Below are positions 51,308 to 59,869 of a DNA stretch of 64,000 nt, one piece after another. The position numbers were made by a program, and so were the translations under genes. Source of the stretch: Paraburkholderia sp. BL23I1N1. GTDB lineage: Bacteria > Pseudomonadota > Gammaproteobacteria > Burkholderiales > Burkholderiaceae. The stretch lies in NCBI RefSeq assembly GCF_003610295.1, contig NZ_RAPV01000001.1:6200001-6264000 (forward strand). The letters are read 5' to 3'. Below the pieces are notes generated by a model, which was given only the letters and a program-made list of their open reading frames with translations, was not told the origin of the DNA and did no database searches. Every line of letters begins with the position of its first letter. The stretch's first letter is position 1.

Positions 51308-51496
51308 TTATTGAACCTTGCATCCCAAGAGAAGACTTTCAATAATGGACGGTGTGCCGGTGCACCATAACTCGTCCTCGAAATAAAGCATAAGCTGTCC
51401 GCGGAATATAGCGCCATTCACAATCGTCCATTTCTCGATAAACCATAAATCGACCCATCGGCAAATAATAAAGAATATCTCGTCCGAAAAAATCAC
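51308..51496 (-). CDS. small uncharacterised protein, AT-rich
   Basis: A 62-codon frame from a GTG, with AT-rich third positions that stand out from the GC-rich surroundings. The C-terminal part (EKWTIVNGAIFRGQLMLYFE then ELWCTGTPSIIESLLLGCKV) looks like a real globular fragment; the N terminus is hydrophobic (IFFIICRWVDLWFI). No clear ribosome binding site. Probably acquired DNA or a remnant. Confidence 0.35.
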   Translation of the reverse strand: MIFSDEIFFIICRWVDLWFIEKWTIVNGAIFRGQLMLYFEDELWCTGTPSIIESLLLGCKVQ

Positions 51497-51628
51497 CGAT
51501 AAAACAAGCTACTTTTTCACTTTAACTCGGCTCGAATCCGAATAGCATGAACTTCAGCTCAATGTTGACGAGCGACCGGCGCGGGAACCGCCCCCCGCCG
51601 AAAGCTCGTCGGCGAACAGAAGATAGTC

Positions 51629-51964
51629 ATGCCTATTTGGAAAATCGCCCCGGTGAGTGACGAACCAGGAGTTTCGCTCCTCCAGTGGAGCATCCTGGAG
51701 ACAGATGACGGAACTCGGCATTTCGTCGGCACCGACGAGCGAGACTCGACAGGCTGTGTCAGTTCCGAAGTCGTTACGTTCGACCGCCTCACCTTGCAAG
51801 GCGAGACACAATCCGGGCGCGTCTATCAGATCATTGGGCAACCCAGCCGGCCAAGCAATGCGGAATATGTGTGGGAGTGCTGGTGCAGAGTGAACAGCGT
51901 GACCTCGCACACCGACATCACCAGGCAACTGCTTGCTGAAGCGGAAGATGACCACCCCATATGA
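51629..51964 (+). CDS. uncharacterised small protein
   Basis: 111 residues beginning MPIWKIAPVSDEPGVSLLQW. It has the regular mixture of a globular protein (ETDDGTRHFVGTDERDSTGC, YQIIGQPSRPSNAEYVWECW) and no signal peptide or membrane span. I do not recognise the family by name, although similar short proteins with a W-I-x-G-x-T-R-H-F-V-G pattern occur in Burkholderia. It overlaps the next start by 17 bp, so the two may be translated together. Confidence 0.6.
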   Translation: MPIWKIAPVSDEPGVSLLQWSILETDDGTRHFVGTDERDSTGCVSSEVVTFDRLTLQGETQSGRVYQIIGQPSRPSNAEYVWECWCRVNSVTSHTDITRQLLAEAEDDHPI

Positions 51965-52214
51965 ACGCATGAAATCTGTCATCAAGACGCGCCAGTTTTT
52001 ACAGACGCTGGTATCTGTCGACGACGTGGTAGCCACGCTCCTGTCTTACGCGCGCGATAGCCGGCTTCAGGCCAATGACGTGGACCGGACTGCAGCCATG
52101 GCTGAGGTTAGGTGCCGTGGAAATCCGCCGGAATATACCCCGCGAAAATGTAGCTTGCGCTTCCGAGCCAGCGAGGAGAAAGACTTGACCGACCCTTTGC
52201 GAGTCAGTTCGTAA
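51948..52214 (+). CDS. BPSL0761-family small protein
   Basis: 88 residues. The N terminus MTTPYERMKSVIKTRQFLQT is the hallmark of the BPSL0761 family of Burkholderia small proteins, which are usually followed by a short helical part; VDDVVATLLSYARDSR fits. The C-terminal 35 residues (CRGNPPEYTPRKCSLRFRAS) are Cys/Arg-rich and may result from a frameshift. Function unknown. Confidence 0.6.
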   Translation: MTTPYERMKSVIKTRQFLQTLVSVDDVVATLLSYARDSRLQANDVDRTAAMAEVRCRGNPPEYTPRKCSLRFRASEEKDLTDPLRVSS

Positions 52215-52244
52215 CAGACCTTGACAACTTCCTGCTCATAGAAT

Positions 52245-52476
52245 CCATCAGCCAATCCGCAGGCGCGAACGACACATGTGCGGCTTTCGCGATGCACGTC
52301 GCACGCAGGCGTTTCTCTCATGCTTTTGCCTGATCAGGCAGCACTTCGCGTTGCCTAGACATCAGATGAACGCGGCACGTCATCGCGCCATACTCAAGAA
52401 ACGCATCGCCGCCTGGCATGGTTGGGCCGTCGACGCTGAATCGAGCATGTTATCTGATCAGGATACCTACGTTTAA
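52245..52476 (+). pseudogene. IS6-family transposase C-terminal fragment
   Basis: The frame reads QPIRRRERHMCGFRDARRTQ then AFLSCFCLIRQHFALPRHQM and NAARHRAILKKRIAAWHGWA, the C terminus after the catalytic Glu of IS6 transposases. The start, both Asp and the Glu are missing, and the part before (near 52245) has a small deletion. A scrap. Confidence 0.8.
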
Positions 52477-52573
52477 CTAGAAACATTGCCTGTGCTCGTC
52501 AAGTTGACAAAGCACTTTGAACGTATTGCGGGAGGATAAATCTTAAGATAAACTAAGTTTATATGGTGCTGCC

Positions 52574-52825
52574 ATGCATATTTACAACATTCACGATGCC
52601 AAGACCAATCTGTCGCGGCTAATCGAGGAAACCGTGAACAGCGGCGAGCCGTTCGTAATCGCTAAGGCCGGCAAGCCATTGGTCAAGGTCGTGCGCATCG
52701 AGGCCGAAGCCGCAAAGCCGCGGCGGCGCATTGGGTTCCTGAAGGGGCAAATCAAAGTGCCCGCAGATTTCGACACTATGGCAGCGGACGAAATCTGCGA
52801 CATGTTTGAGGGTAAGGCAAAGTGA
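52574..52825 (+). CDS. Phd/YefM-type antitoxin
   Basis: 83 residues. MHIYNIHDAKTNLSRLIEET then VNSGEPFVIAKAGKPLVKVV is the Phd N-terminal DNA-binding dimer fold; the tail FLKGQIKVPADFDTMAADEI binds the toxin. It neutralises the PIN toxin encoded next and represses their promoter. The stop overlaps the toxin start at GTGA. Confidence 0.9.
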   Translation: MHIYNIHDAKTNLSRLIEETVNSGEPFVIAKAGKPLVKVVRIEAEAAKPRRRIGFLKGQIKVPADFDTMAADEICDMFEGKAK

Positions 52826-53211
52826 GGCTGTTGCTCGATACTCATCTGCTGGTCTGGGCTGCGGCTGACGATCCTGCCTTGTCGAACGAAGCGCGCGCAG
52901 CCATCGAGGACGCCGGCAACACCCTCTACTTCAGCGTCGCCAGCATCTGGGAAATTGTCGTCAAGAGCGCACTGGGCCGTGAGGACTTTCAGGTCGATGC
53001 ACGCGTTCTTCGCAGGAACCTGCCTGATGCTGGTTATGAAGAGCTGTCGATTGAAGCACAGCATGCGTTCGAAGTTGCGGCCCTTCCGCCTCTTCACAAG
53101 GACCCGTTCGACCGGCTCCTCGTCGGTCAAGCGATGGCAGAAGGAATCGTGTTGTTGACCCACGATGACCAGATAAAGCGATACGACTTCGCGCCAGTGC
53201 GGTACGTCTAG
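52822..53211 (+). CDS. PIN-domain toxin (VapC-like)
   Basis: 129 residues, GTG start. The acidic residues of the RNase site are the first Asp in LLLDTHLLVWAAADDPALSN, then ASIWEIVVKSALGR, a central Asp in HKDPFDRLLVGQAMAEGIVL, and LLTHDDQIKRYDFAPVRYV. It cleaves RNA when free of its antitoxin. The pair sits 97 bp after the IS6 scrap, in a region of mobile remains. Confidence 0.9.
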   Translation: MRLLLDTHLLVWAAADDPALSNEARAAIEDAGNTLYFSVASIWEIVVKSALGREDFQVDARVLRRNLPDAGYEELSIEAQHAFEVAALPPLHKDPFDRLLVGQAMAEGIVLLTHDDQIKRYDFAPVRYV

Positions 53212-53469
53212 AGCGCTTTTCGTAATATCTGTAGGCCCTCTTCGTCAGCTACTGAAGCAAACCATCGCCCGGTATCGCGGGAGACGCTCAAACAACGAGG
53301 GTGATGCTCCAAAAGAAGTCGGTCAGCCCCGCCGATCACAATGCGAGCGACGGCGTAGGCCGGCTGGTTTAGCGGTTGTGTCGCGATAAGTTCAGTGAGG
53401 CGAGAAAATTCCAGGGTGACAAGGAGTCCTTATGCTGCAGGACGGGGGCTTGTTTTGCGTGACTGCGCT

Positions 53470-53955
53470 TTAGCGCAGCGCACTCGCGAATTCGTCGAGC
53501 TGGGTGATAACGGTGTTCCATCCGTCGAAGAAGCCCAACTTTTCGTGTTGCTCGCGCGCGGCATCGTCCTGATGCATCACCCGGGCAATATAGCGGCTAC
53601 CTTCGCTTTCGTCGGCCATCGTGATGATCGCCGTGAAACCGAGCCACGGCTTGGCTGGACGCCAGTCCGCCGTGAGCATCGACGTGAACACAAGACGCGA
53701 TTGGGGCACGACCTCAAGGAAGCATCCGGGGTTATCGCTAGTGTTTCCATCCGGGCCCTGCATGACCGTATGAAAGGCTCCACCAGGGTGCAGGTCAAAG
53801 GCACGAACCTCGGTTGTCCACGGCTTTGGACACCACCACTCCTTGAGCAGGCCCGGTTCTGACCACGCGCGCCACAAGGCGGCCCGCGGTGCGCGCAGCA
53901 CGCGAGAGATAACGAGATCGCGGGAATCAGCGTGGTCGGCTGCGTTTTGTGTCAT
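53470..53955 (-). CDS. SRPBCC/AHSA1-domain protein
   Basis: 161 residues. ISRVLRAPRAALWRAWSEPG then LLKEWWCPKPWTTEVRAFDL and GGAFHTVMQGPDGN are the usual AHSA1/START-like blocks; GWNTVITQLDEFASAL ends it. It would bind a hydrophobic ligand or act as a chaperone-like partner. Such genes are often paired with an ArsR regulator, as here (29-bp overlap upstream). The ATG at 53955 has an AGGAGGAG box; the frame from 53985 adds a few residues. Confidence 0.85.
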   Translation of the reverse strand: MTQNAADHADSRDLVISRVLRAPRAALWRAWSEPGLLKEWWCPKPWTTEVRAFDLHPGGAFHTVMQGPDGNTSDNPGCFLEVVPQSRLVFTSMLTADWRPAKPWLGFTAIITMADESEGSRYIARVMHQDDAAREQHEKLGFFDGWNTVITQLDEFASALR

Positions 53956-54295
53956 TGGCTTGCTCCTCCTGATGAAGTCGTTCAACGAATTCGACCGTGC
54001 GGTCGGATCTTGCTTCCCACAAAGCTCGTTGCTGGCCTATCCACTGTTCGGCCTGCGAAAGCTTTTCCGGCAGTAGCTCGCACGTGCGTGTCCGCCCGAC
54101 CTTGCGGGTCAGGATGAGGCCGCTGCGCTCAAGCACGTTCACGTGCTTCATGAACGACGGCAGTGCCATATCGAACGGTGCCGCCAGCGCTGACACCGAC
54201 TGTGCGCCGCTGACCAGTGCACGGACGATCGCGCAACGAGTGGGGTCAGCGAGCGCCTGGAACACTTCGCTTACCGTCCCATAATAGTTAGCCAT
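53927..54295 (-). CDS. ArsR-family transcriptional regulator
   Basis: 122 residues with the winged HTH: EVFQALADPTRCAIVRALVS then GAQSVSALAAPFDMALPSFM and KHVNVLERSGLILTRKVGRT. No metal-binding CVC motif is present, so it is of the non-metal type that pairs with SRPBCC proteins. Its end overlaps the next gene by 29 bp. Confidence 0.88.
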   Translation of the reverse strand: MANYYGTVSEVFQALADPTRCAIVRALVSGAQSVSALAAPFDMALPSFMKHVNVLERSGLILTRKVGRTRTCELLPEKLSQAEQWIGQQRALWEARSDRTVEFVERLHQEEQANDTKRSRPR

Positions 54296-54596
54296 GAGGC
54301 TAGGTATATTCCAGGGCCGTGAAGACGCACAATAGGAATGCGGCTTACGGAAGCCCTGTCACGGATGGGCAGCAGGTAAGCCGATGGTGCTCGAGCGTGC
54401 TCTGCGATTCCGCGAAACGTAACCGCACGTCTGGCCGAGAACGAATGGGCGCCCTCCGAGAGCGACTCGCCCCTGCGGCGACGAAGTTGCGCCGGGTAAG
54501 GTACTGCAGATTCCTTTACCTCCCAGGTAATCGACGTGCGTCGCGCCTGCGGCGACCATAGGCAGCATACACACACCTATGTTACGGAGCGCTGCC

Positions 54597-54917
54597 ATGA
54601 CTGCATACGCTGTCGCCCATCTGACGAACGTCGCGTTGTGCGCTGACATCGTCGAATACCTCGAGCGCATTGACGACACACTTGAGCCGTTTAGCGGCCG
54701 TTTTGTCGTGCACGGCGCTCGACCCGAGGTGCGCGAAGGCGAATGGCACGGCGATCTGATTATGGTTGCGTTTCCCGATCTCGCCGCCGCGCGCGCCTGG
54801 TACGGATCGGACGCGTATCAACGAATCCTGCCGTTACGCCTGCGGCATGCGAACGGGTCCGTGATTTTGATCGACGGTGTGGACGAGCACCATAAAGCGA
54901 CTGACATCCTGGGCTGA
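54597..54917 (+). CDS. DUF1330 protein
   Basis: 106 residues. TAYAVAHLTNVALCADIVEY then LERIDDTLEPFSGRFVVHGA and RAWYGSDAYQRILPLRLRHA follow the DUF1330 pattern (ferredoxin-like fold). No function is established. The ATG at 54597 has a GGAG box. Confidence 0.85.
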   Translation: MTAYAVAHLTNVALCADIVEYLERIDDTLEPFSGRFVVHGARPEVREGEWHGDLIMVAFPDLAAARAWYGSDAYQRILPLRLRHANGSVILIDGVDEHHKATDILG

Positions 54918-54975
54918 ACGCGGTGTGCTTGCAGCACAAATGGGTCGTCCTGTCTGACACGACTGCCGGGATCCG

Positions 54976-55302
54976 TCAATTTCCCGAGAGTGAGACGAAG
55001 CGGCGGCAGGTGTCGCGATCGCTCAGCAGCGAGCAGAAAGATGTTGGATGAGTCCAGTGAGTTCGCGCCAGACAGCGAACCCTGCTGCGAGTTGCTTGCG
55101 ATGCGGTGAAGCGTGCAGCAGATACCGTTTGAGCGCGAAGTGTTGCCGGATCGGCCCGAGGCATGTGAGAAATCTGCGTGCGTTTCGCTTCTCGAAAGCG
55201 ATGCGTACGACGCTCGCGATCGCGCGGCGGTTGGTGGCTGTTCTCAGCCCGATTGTTCAGCCGGGCAGCCGATTTGACGAACGCGTGCTTCACGCCTAGC
55301 AA
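54976..55302 (-). pseudogene. IS6-family transposase C-terminal fragment with frameshift
   Basis: Read from the right, the frame gives VKHAFVKSAARLNNRAENSH then QPPRDRERRTHRFREAKRTQ, an IS6 hallmark. It then changes frame, continuing FLTCLGPIRQHFALKRYLLH and RKQLAAGFAVWRELTGLIQH in the next one. The N-terminal two thirds are absent. It is inverted relative to the fragment at 52245. Confidence 0.8.
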
Positions 55303-55672
55303 TTCCAGAACCTCTCGTATGTCACCCGGTCACTCGCGACCTCATCCTTTTTGCAGAACGCACGTACCGACAACGAACTTCCCAGTCTCACAGTTCGTTC
55401 GACATTTGACCATACATGTCATGGCGTGACATATAATTGAATCAAAGGCCCGTATCAGGAATTTGCGCTGCTCGGCACTAGCCTGGCCGGCAACCTGCTC
55501 AGCACGCTGCAGTTGCAGCGTTGGCACCCCAAGCTGCTGGGTGCAGCCGAGGGTGCTCTACTGGCCTTCGTGCTGATCGAAGCCGCGCCGATGCTCACCT
55601 GGACAATTTCGTGGCGAGCCGATTCGATCGCTCGAATGGACGACACCACTAAAGTTGGCAAAGGAGCCCATC
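55303..55672. other. stretch upstream of the universal stress protein gene
   Basis: Contains the dyad at 55416. An open plus-strand frame without a start (EFALLGTSLAGNLLSTLQLQ) over about 55460-55640 looks like a truncated membrane protein; no family known. Confidence 0.4.
55416..55437. promoter_or_regulatory. dyad ATGTCA-N5-TGACAT overlapping a TATAAT box
   Basis: Perfect 6-base arms with TATAAT at 55432-55437 overlapping the right arm. A regulator bound here would touch the -10. TTGACC lies 20 bp before the -10, a wide spacing. Confidence 0.4.
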
Positions 55673-56107
55673 ATGGCCCCGTTCGACCGGATCCTGCTCT
55701 GCTACGACGCCACGCCGGAGGGACGGCTCGCGCTGCGCTGCGGCGCAGCCCTTGCGCAACAGCTGCACGCTGAAACCCATCTGCTCGCGATTTTCGACTG
55801 CACATATTGGTCCAGCGGCGTCGACGTCCTGTCGTCGATGAAATTCGAGGTCGATGAGCAGGCGGCACGAGAAACACTGCGCGAGGGTATTGACTGGCTA
55901 CGGGCATGGGGTGTGACTGCAACGGGACATTATTCGGTCGGAAATGCTATTGACCAGATTTCCCGCCTCGCAGATTCATTGAAGGTCGACCTGATCGTCA
56001 TTGGGCACCACCCGCATGGATTTTTTGCACGCTGGTGGATGGGAGAAAACCATGCATTGCTGCTCGACCGCGTGTCTTGCGCTGTCCTATTCGAAGTAGA
56101 CGACTGA
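55673..56107 (+). CDS. universal stress protein (UspA family)
   Basis: 144 residues. The start FDRILLCYDATPEGRLALRC and the nucleotide-site region LKVDLIVIGHHPHGFFARWW then MGENHALLLDRVSCAVLFEV give the UspA fold; the end of the G-2x-G-9x-G loop is altered (GHHPHGFFARWWMGENHAL). It acts in stress survival. The ATG at 55673 has an AAAGGAG box; a frame starting six codons earlier is less supported. Confidence 0.88.
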   Translation: MAPFDRILLCYDATPEGRLALRCGAALAQQLHAETHLLAIFDCTYWSSGVDVLSSMKFEVDEQAARETLREGIDWLRAWGVTATGHYSVGNAIDQISRLADSLKVDLIVIGHHPHGFFARWWMGENHALLLDRVSCAVLFEVDD

Positions 56108-56141
56108 CGGTCTTGCGAAAATTCGAATCGAGGTGGGCACA

Positions 56142-56411
56142 ATGAACGAACATTCATACGAACACTACAGGGGTTTTCAGCTCTGCGCGTGCGCGCAGCT
56201 TGATCCGGTGGCTGGCGAAGGGCTGGAACTAGGCGCGATCTATCAACCGGTGGCCGTCATCGATTGGCAGGACAACACCGGCTCACATAGAAAACTTCTG
56301 TGTGACCAGAAGCGACGGGTTTTCCTTCGTTCCGGAAACGCCTTGAGAATCGCCGCCGCGATGGCAAAGCGCTATATCGACAGGACGCTCGCGGGTGTCG
56401 GTGTCACCTAG
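56142..56411 (+). CDS. small uncharacterised protein with YxGF start
   Basis: 89 residues. MNEHSYEHYRGFQLCACAQL then DPVAGEGLELGAIYQPVAVI and DWQDNTGSHRKLLCDQKRRV form a compact protein; no signal or membrane span. The start YRGFQL resembles YKGFHI and YNGFTI in two other small proteins of this region (57950, 58217). The ATG follows a GAGGTGGG box. Confidence 0.6.
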   Translation: MNEHSYEHYRGFQLCACAQLDPVAGEGLELGAIYQPVAVIDWQDNTGSHRKLLCDQKRRVFLRSGNALRIAAAMAKRYIDRTLAGVGVT

Positions 56412-56527
56412 CCGTCCCGGCGTTCGCAAACGGGACGGGACGGTCGTCACTGAGCGAAGCAACTCTGATCTGTGCGTCGGGCGGCAACGACCTCACTATT
56501 GAACGCACAACCATGGCGGAGGCGATG

Positions 56528-56689
56528 ATGATCATAGATCTTCTCGTACAGATTGCAGTTTCGGCCGCGGTACTGGCGATGGTGGTTCTTTTCGTCATTG
56601 CCCAGGATCCCCCGGGCAATACCCGCGAACGGGTTCTTCGATATGCGGCCGGCAGGCACTGGTGGAACCGCACGCGTCACGGGCCTTGA
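56528..56689 (+). CDS. small single-span membrane protein
   Basis: 53 residues. A hydrophobic segment (LLVQIAVSAAVLAMVVLFVI) is followed by a basic tail (ERVLRYAAGRHWWNRTRHGP). A GGAGG box lies five bases upstream of the ATG at 56528; 56525 is an alternative. It is too short for routine gene calling. Function unknown. Confidence 0.5.
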   Translation: MIIDLLVQIAVSAAVLAMVVLFVIAQDPPGNTRERVLRYAAGRHWWNRTRHGP

Positions 56690-57513
56690 TGCTGCTGCGG
56701 CATCGGCCCAGTGATCTCTGCACCACGTTCCGACACCCTGGCCACCCACGCGACAAGCTTCGGCGGCCGTGCCCGCTGCGAAAGTCCACTTCCCGATCCC
56801 TGACGGCGTTCGCGGGAGTCACAGTGTGACGCGGCACGACCCGAGGCAACCGGAGATCGTCTCCTGTGACGACGGCCGTGCCGTTCAGGATGACCGGTTT
56901 TGTGCATCGGAGCGGAACACGGCATCCCTATGGACGGGCGTGATCCGGTCAAATCATCCTCGTAATTTCATCCTCGTAATTTCATCCTCGTAATTTCATC
57001 GGGGCTACTCCTCCTCATGAACCAGCCACGAGAAGGGCCATTTTTTCATCACAATGTGATCAACTCGCCAGATTGTGCTCGCTGAGAGCGCCCGCATGAC
57101 GATCGCCTTGAATTCGTCATGATATGACATAAACTGAAAGCGAGTTTCTCGCTGGATCGAACCTAATCTAGGGGTAATCTGCACAGAAAGACACAGACGA
57201 TTCACCAGGATTGCGCGTGGATATCGGGAATTCATGTGCGCCCCTGATACGCAGTAGCCTGCCGTCGCGAGGGCCCGGGAATCCCTTACCCACTTCGTCC
57301 GCGTCGCGATGCCGAATGCGGGATCGCACGCGGCGTGCGTGTAATGATCGCCAGCAACGCGTTACTGCCGATGGCCTAGAAACCCTGTAGAGGGTAATGA
57401 TTTCCATGGGCAAGTACGGATCGACGGAATACCAATGCGAAGGACATGCAGGGTTAGCAGTGGCCGATGTATCAGGTGGCAATGGGCCATGGATCACGAG
57501 AAGGAGTGCTTTT
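56690..57513. other. stretch with a tandem repeat and no supported gene
   Basis: Holds the 14-bp tandem repeat at 56957. A minus-strand frame over 57005-57235 has a mildly protein-like C terminus (SYHDEFKAIVMRALSASTIW) but no start region; I leave it uncalled. Confidence 0.4.
56957..56998. repeat. three tandem copies of a 14-bp unit
   Basis: The unit TCCTCGTAATTTCA is repeated three times without change. Confidence 0.85.
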
Positions 57514-57825
57514 ATGCAAATATCCCGTCGTCGTTTCGTGATAGCTGCCGCTTCGCTGGCTTCCACGACGCTCCTTCCCACCGAGTCGCGCGCTGACGCT
57601 ACGGCGGTCTCCGAGACCGACCCAACCGCTCAGGCGCTAGGTTATAAAACGGACGCGACAAGAGTGGACAAGGCGAAATATCCCAAATACGTTGCCGGCC
57701 AAACGTGCACCAATTGTCAGCTCTATCAGGGCAAGCCGGGTGCCCCCTCCGGGCCGTGTCCAATTTATGGTGGCAAGCTGGTCGATTCAAAGGGATGGTG
57801 CAGCGCTTACGTGAAAAAAACCTGA
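57514..57825 (+). CDS. high-potential iron-sulfur protein (HiPIP), Tat-exported
   Basis: 103 residues. The N terminus MQISRRRFVIAAASLASTTL is a Tat signal (RRRF). The four cluster Cys are C65, C68, C82 and C96 (QTCTNCQLYQG, GPCPIYGG, KGWCSAYV), the C-x2-C-x13-C-x13-C layout of HiPIP. It carries electrons in the periplasm. An AAGGAG box lies seven bases before the ATG at 57514. Confidence 0.93.
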   Translation: MQISRRRFVIAAASLASTTLLPTESRADATAVSETDPTAQALGYKTDATRVDKAKYPKYVAGQTCTNCQLYQGKPGAPSGPCPIYGGKLVDSKGWCSAYVKKT

Positions 57826-57949
57826 GATGGTGTTGTCATCACGACAATATGCTGACGGGGTCAGGGTCGCGATCGCCGATGAGATCGCGAATACTTTAGA
57901 ACATCCTGCACGCCCACCAATCTAACAAAACGATACCAGGGGAGCGACT

Positions 57950-58174
57950 ATGCAATTCGATTACAAGGGGTTTCACATCGATTGCCGGGCGCGAAGCGTT
58001 GACAGCGGTGGTGGTTACATCGCGAGAGCCAGAATCACTCGCAGGCCCGGAAGCGATGAAGACCGGGTCGAAACGCACGAGTCCGGCGACATTGATCGAT
58101 TCGCTAATGAAGCTGATGCAATTTCTTGTGCGAAGGCATGGGCGATTCACTGGTGCGACGGAATTTTGAACTGA
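57950..58174 (+). CDS. small uncharacterised protein with YxGF start
   Basis: 74 residues: MQFDYKGFHIDCRARSVDSG then GGYIARARITRRPGSDEDRV and FANEADAISCAKAWAIHWCD. The start and the GYIAR stretch recur in the next protein (GYTGYIARPSADV). An AGGGGAG box precedes the ATG. Function unknown. Confidence 0.7.
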   Translation: MQFDYKGFHIDCRARSVDSGGGYIARARITRRPGSDEDRVETHESGDIDRFANEADAISCAKAWAIHWCDGILN

Positions 58175-58216
58175 ACCGGGCACTGTAGTTCCCCGCACAG
58201 GGCGACGGAGACCGAC

Positions 58217-58501
58217 ATGGCTGAGGGACAAGAGCAATTCGACGAATACAACGGCTTTACGATCCGAGTCCTCGCCGTTCCTGAGTATTCGCCTCACCCA
58301 CCGAACATACCGTTCGGTTATACCGGCTACATTGCCCGCCCAAGCGCAGACGTTCGCTATGGGTCGTCACAGAGGGTGAGTTTTGCTCATCCCCTCGCCG
58401 ATCTGCTTACTGCGAAAGCCGCGGAACAAGCCGGTTTCGCTGAAGGGAGATCGATCATCGACGGCACGCATCCTGAGGGGCTTAACACCATCGGTTTGTA
58501 A
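58217..58501 (+). CDS. small uncharacterised protein with YxGF start
   Basis: 94 residues: AEGQEQFDEYNGFTIRVLAV then PFGYTGYIARPSADVRYGSS and AAEQAGFAEGRSIIDGTHPE. It shares the YxGF and GYIAR parts with the preceding gene, 42 bp upstream on the same strand; the two look like diverged duplicates. A CGGAG box precedes the ATG. Confidence 0.7.
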   Translation: MAEGQEQFDEYNGFTIRVLAVPEYSPHPPNIPFGYTGYIARPSADVRYGSSQRVSFAHPLADLLTAKAAEQAGFAEGRSIIDGTHPEGLNTIGL

Positions 58502-58552
58502 TCAGTCGGCGCGACTTGTATGAGGTGCACGCACCATCCGCGCGTCTCGAGA

Positions 58553-59869
58553 TCACGATTGCTTTCCAGTACCGTAGCGTTCTGACAGCGCTTCATACAA
58601 CGGTGGCGCGAAGATCCTGGACACGCGGCTGGCAATCAGCGCAGTGGCCATTAGTGAAATCACCAACGCGTGTCCGTTGATCATCTCGATCACGATGACA
58701 AATGACGTGATAGGACTTTGCGTGACAGCCGCAAGATAGCCAACCATTCCGAGTGCAATCAGCATCGGCAGTTGCATCTGGGAAAACAGCAGATGGAGCG
58801 CATTGCCGATTCCCGCGCCAATCGCGAGCGACGGGGCGAATAGTCCACCTGGCGCCCCCGGCAGGTAAGAGCCGACCATCGATGCCATCTTGAACACAGG
58901 ATACAAGACGGTAAGATGCGCATTGCCCTCAAGCATCCCGCGAGCTTCTGCATAGCCGCTGCCGAACGTGTGCCCTCCGGAGAGGACACCGATCACTGCG
59001 ATCAGAAGGCCACATCCGGCACCGAATGCCACAGGACGTTGTGCCCGCCAGCCGAGCACAATGGACGGCATCCAGCGTTGGGTATTGAGCAGGAGCCAGC
59101 AGAAGATGCCGCCGGCAGCACCTGCAACTACGCCGATCAGGACGACGGCCAACGCAAGCAGATCGGGAAAATGCGGGCCAACGTCGATCGTGCCGAAATA
59201 CGTATAGTTGCCCTGGATTCCCAAAGCGACGATACCAGCAAAAATGATTGCGGTAATCAGTACGCCGCTTGTTCTCTGCTCGAAGCTGCGGGTAAGCTCC
59301 TCTATCGCAAAGACAACGCCGGCCAAAGGCGCGTTGAATGCCGCCGATAAGCCCGCGGCCGCTCCCGCTAATGCCAGCCTGCGTTCCAGTACGCCACCCT
59401 GCATCGCGCGAAACCTTTTTGGGTAAAAGGCGCGCAGATTGAACATCAGCGCCGCCCCCACGTGGATGGTGGGCCCTTCACGGCCAATCGTGAGCCCTCC
59501 CAATATCGCCAGAAAGGAGATGAAAATCTTGCCAACGAGAATTCTGATCGTCAGGAGGCGATGGCCCAACCCGCTGTGGTCGTGGAGGCTCGCAATCACC
59601 TGTGGAATCCCGCTTCCCTCCGCGCCCGGGAAAAAACGGCGCGTGATCCAGACGCAAGCCGCGCTGATCGCGGGGGTGACCAGCAGCGGTAACCATCGGT
59701 ACTGCGCGGAATATCTCAGGAATGCACCGTAACCAAAGTCGATCAACTGCGCATACAACACAGCAGTAAGCCCTACGGCAATGGCGCCAAGCCAGAACAC
59801 GCCGTAGTGCAGCCACAGCCGATGCGCACGTTGCAATGTACGTCGGTCTACAAATTGAACAAGTGACAT
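58553..59869 (-). CDS. ClC-family chloride channel/transporter
   Basis: 438 residues, about ten membrane helices. The selectivity signatures are GAEGSGIPQVIASL, the gating Glu in GGLTIGREGPTIHVGAAL, and GAPGGLFAPSLAIGAGIGNA; AAVTQSPITSFVIVIEMING is also typical. It moves chloride, often with protons, and helps with acid or osmotic stress. No CBS domain is present. The start at 59869 is followed by a stretch SLVQFVDRRTLQRAH. Confidence 0.93.
   Translation of the reverse strand: MSLVQFVDRRTLQRAHRLWLHYGVFWLGAIAVGLTAVLYAQLIDFGYGAFLRYSAQYRWLPLLVTPAISAACVWITRRFFPGAEGSGIPQVIASLHDHSGLGHRLLTIRILVGKIFISFLAILGGLTIGREGPTIHVGAALMFNLRAFYPKRFRAMQGGVLERRLALAGAAAGLSAAFNAPLAGVVFAIEELTRSFEQRTSGVLITAIIFAGIVALGIQGNYTYFGTIDVGPHFPDLLALAVVLIGVVAGAAGGIFCWLLLNTQRWMPSIVLGWRAQRPVAFGAGCGLLIAVIGVLSGGHTFGSGYAEARGMLEGNAHLTVLYPVFKMASMVGSYLPGAPGGLFAPSLAIGAGIGNALHLLFSQMQLPMLIALGMVGYLAAVTQSPITSFVIVIEMINGHALVISLMATALIASRVSRIFAPPLYEALSERYGTGKQS

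Noticed and set aside
55447..55773. Open frame with a membrane-like stretch before the universal stress gene
   Set aside because: It lacks a start, overlaps the stress gene in another frame and may be a truncated remnant.
57005..57235. 76-codon minus-strand frame near the tandem repeat
   Set aside because: No ribosome binding site and no family; only the C-terminal part looks protein-like.
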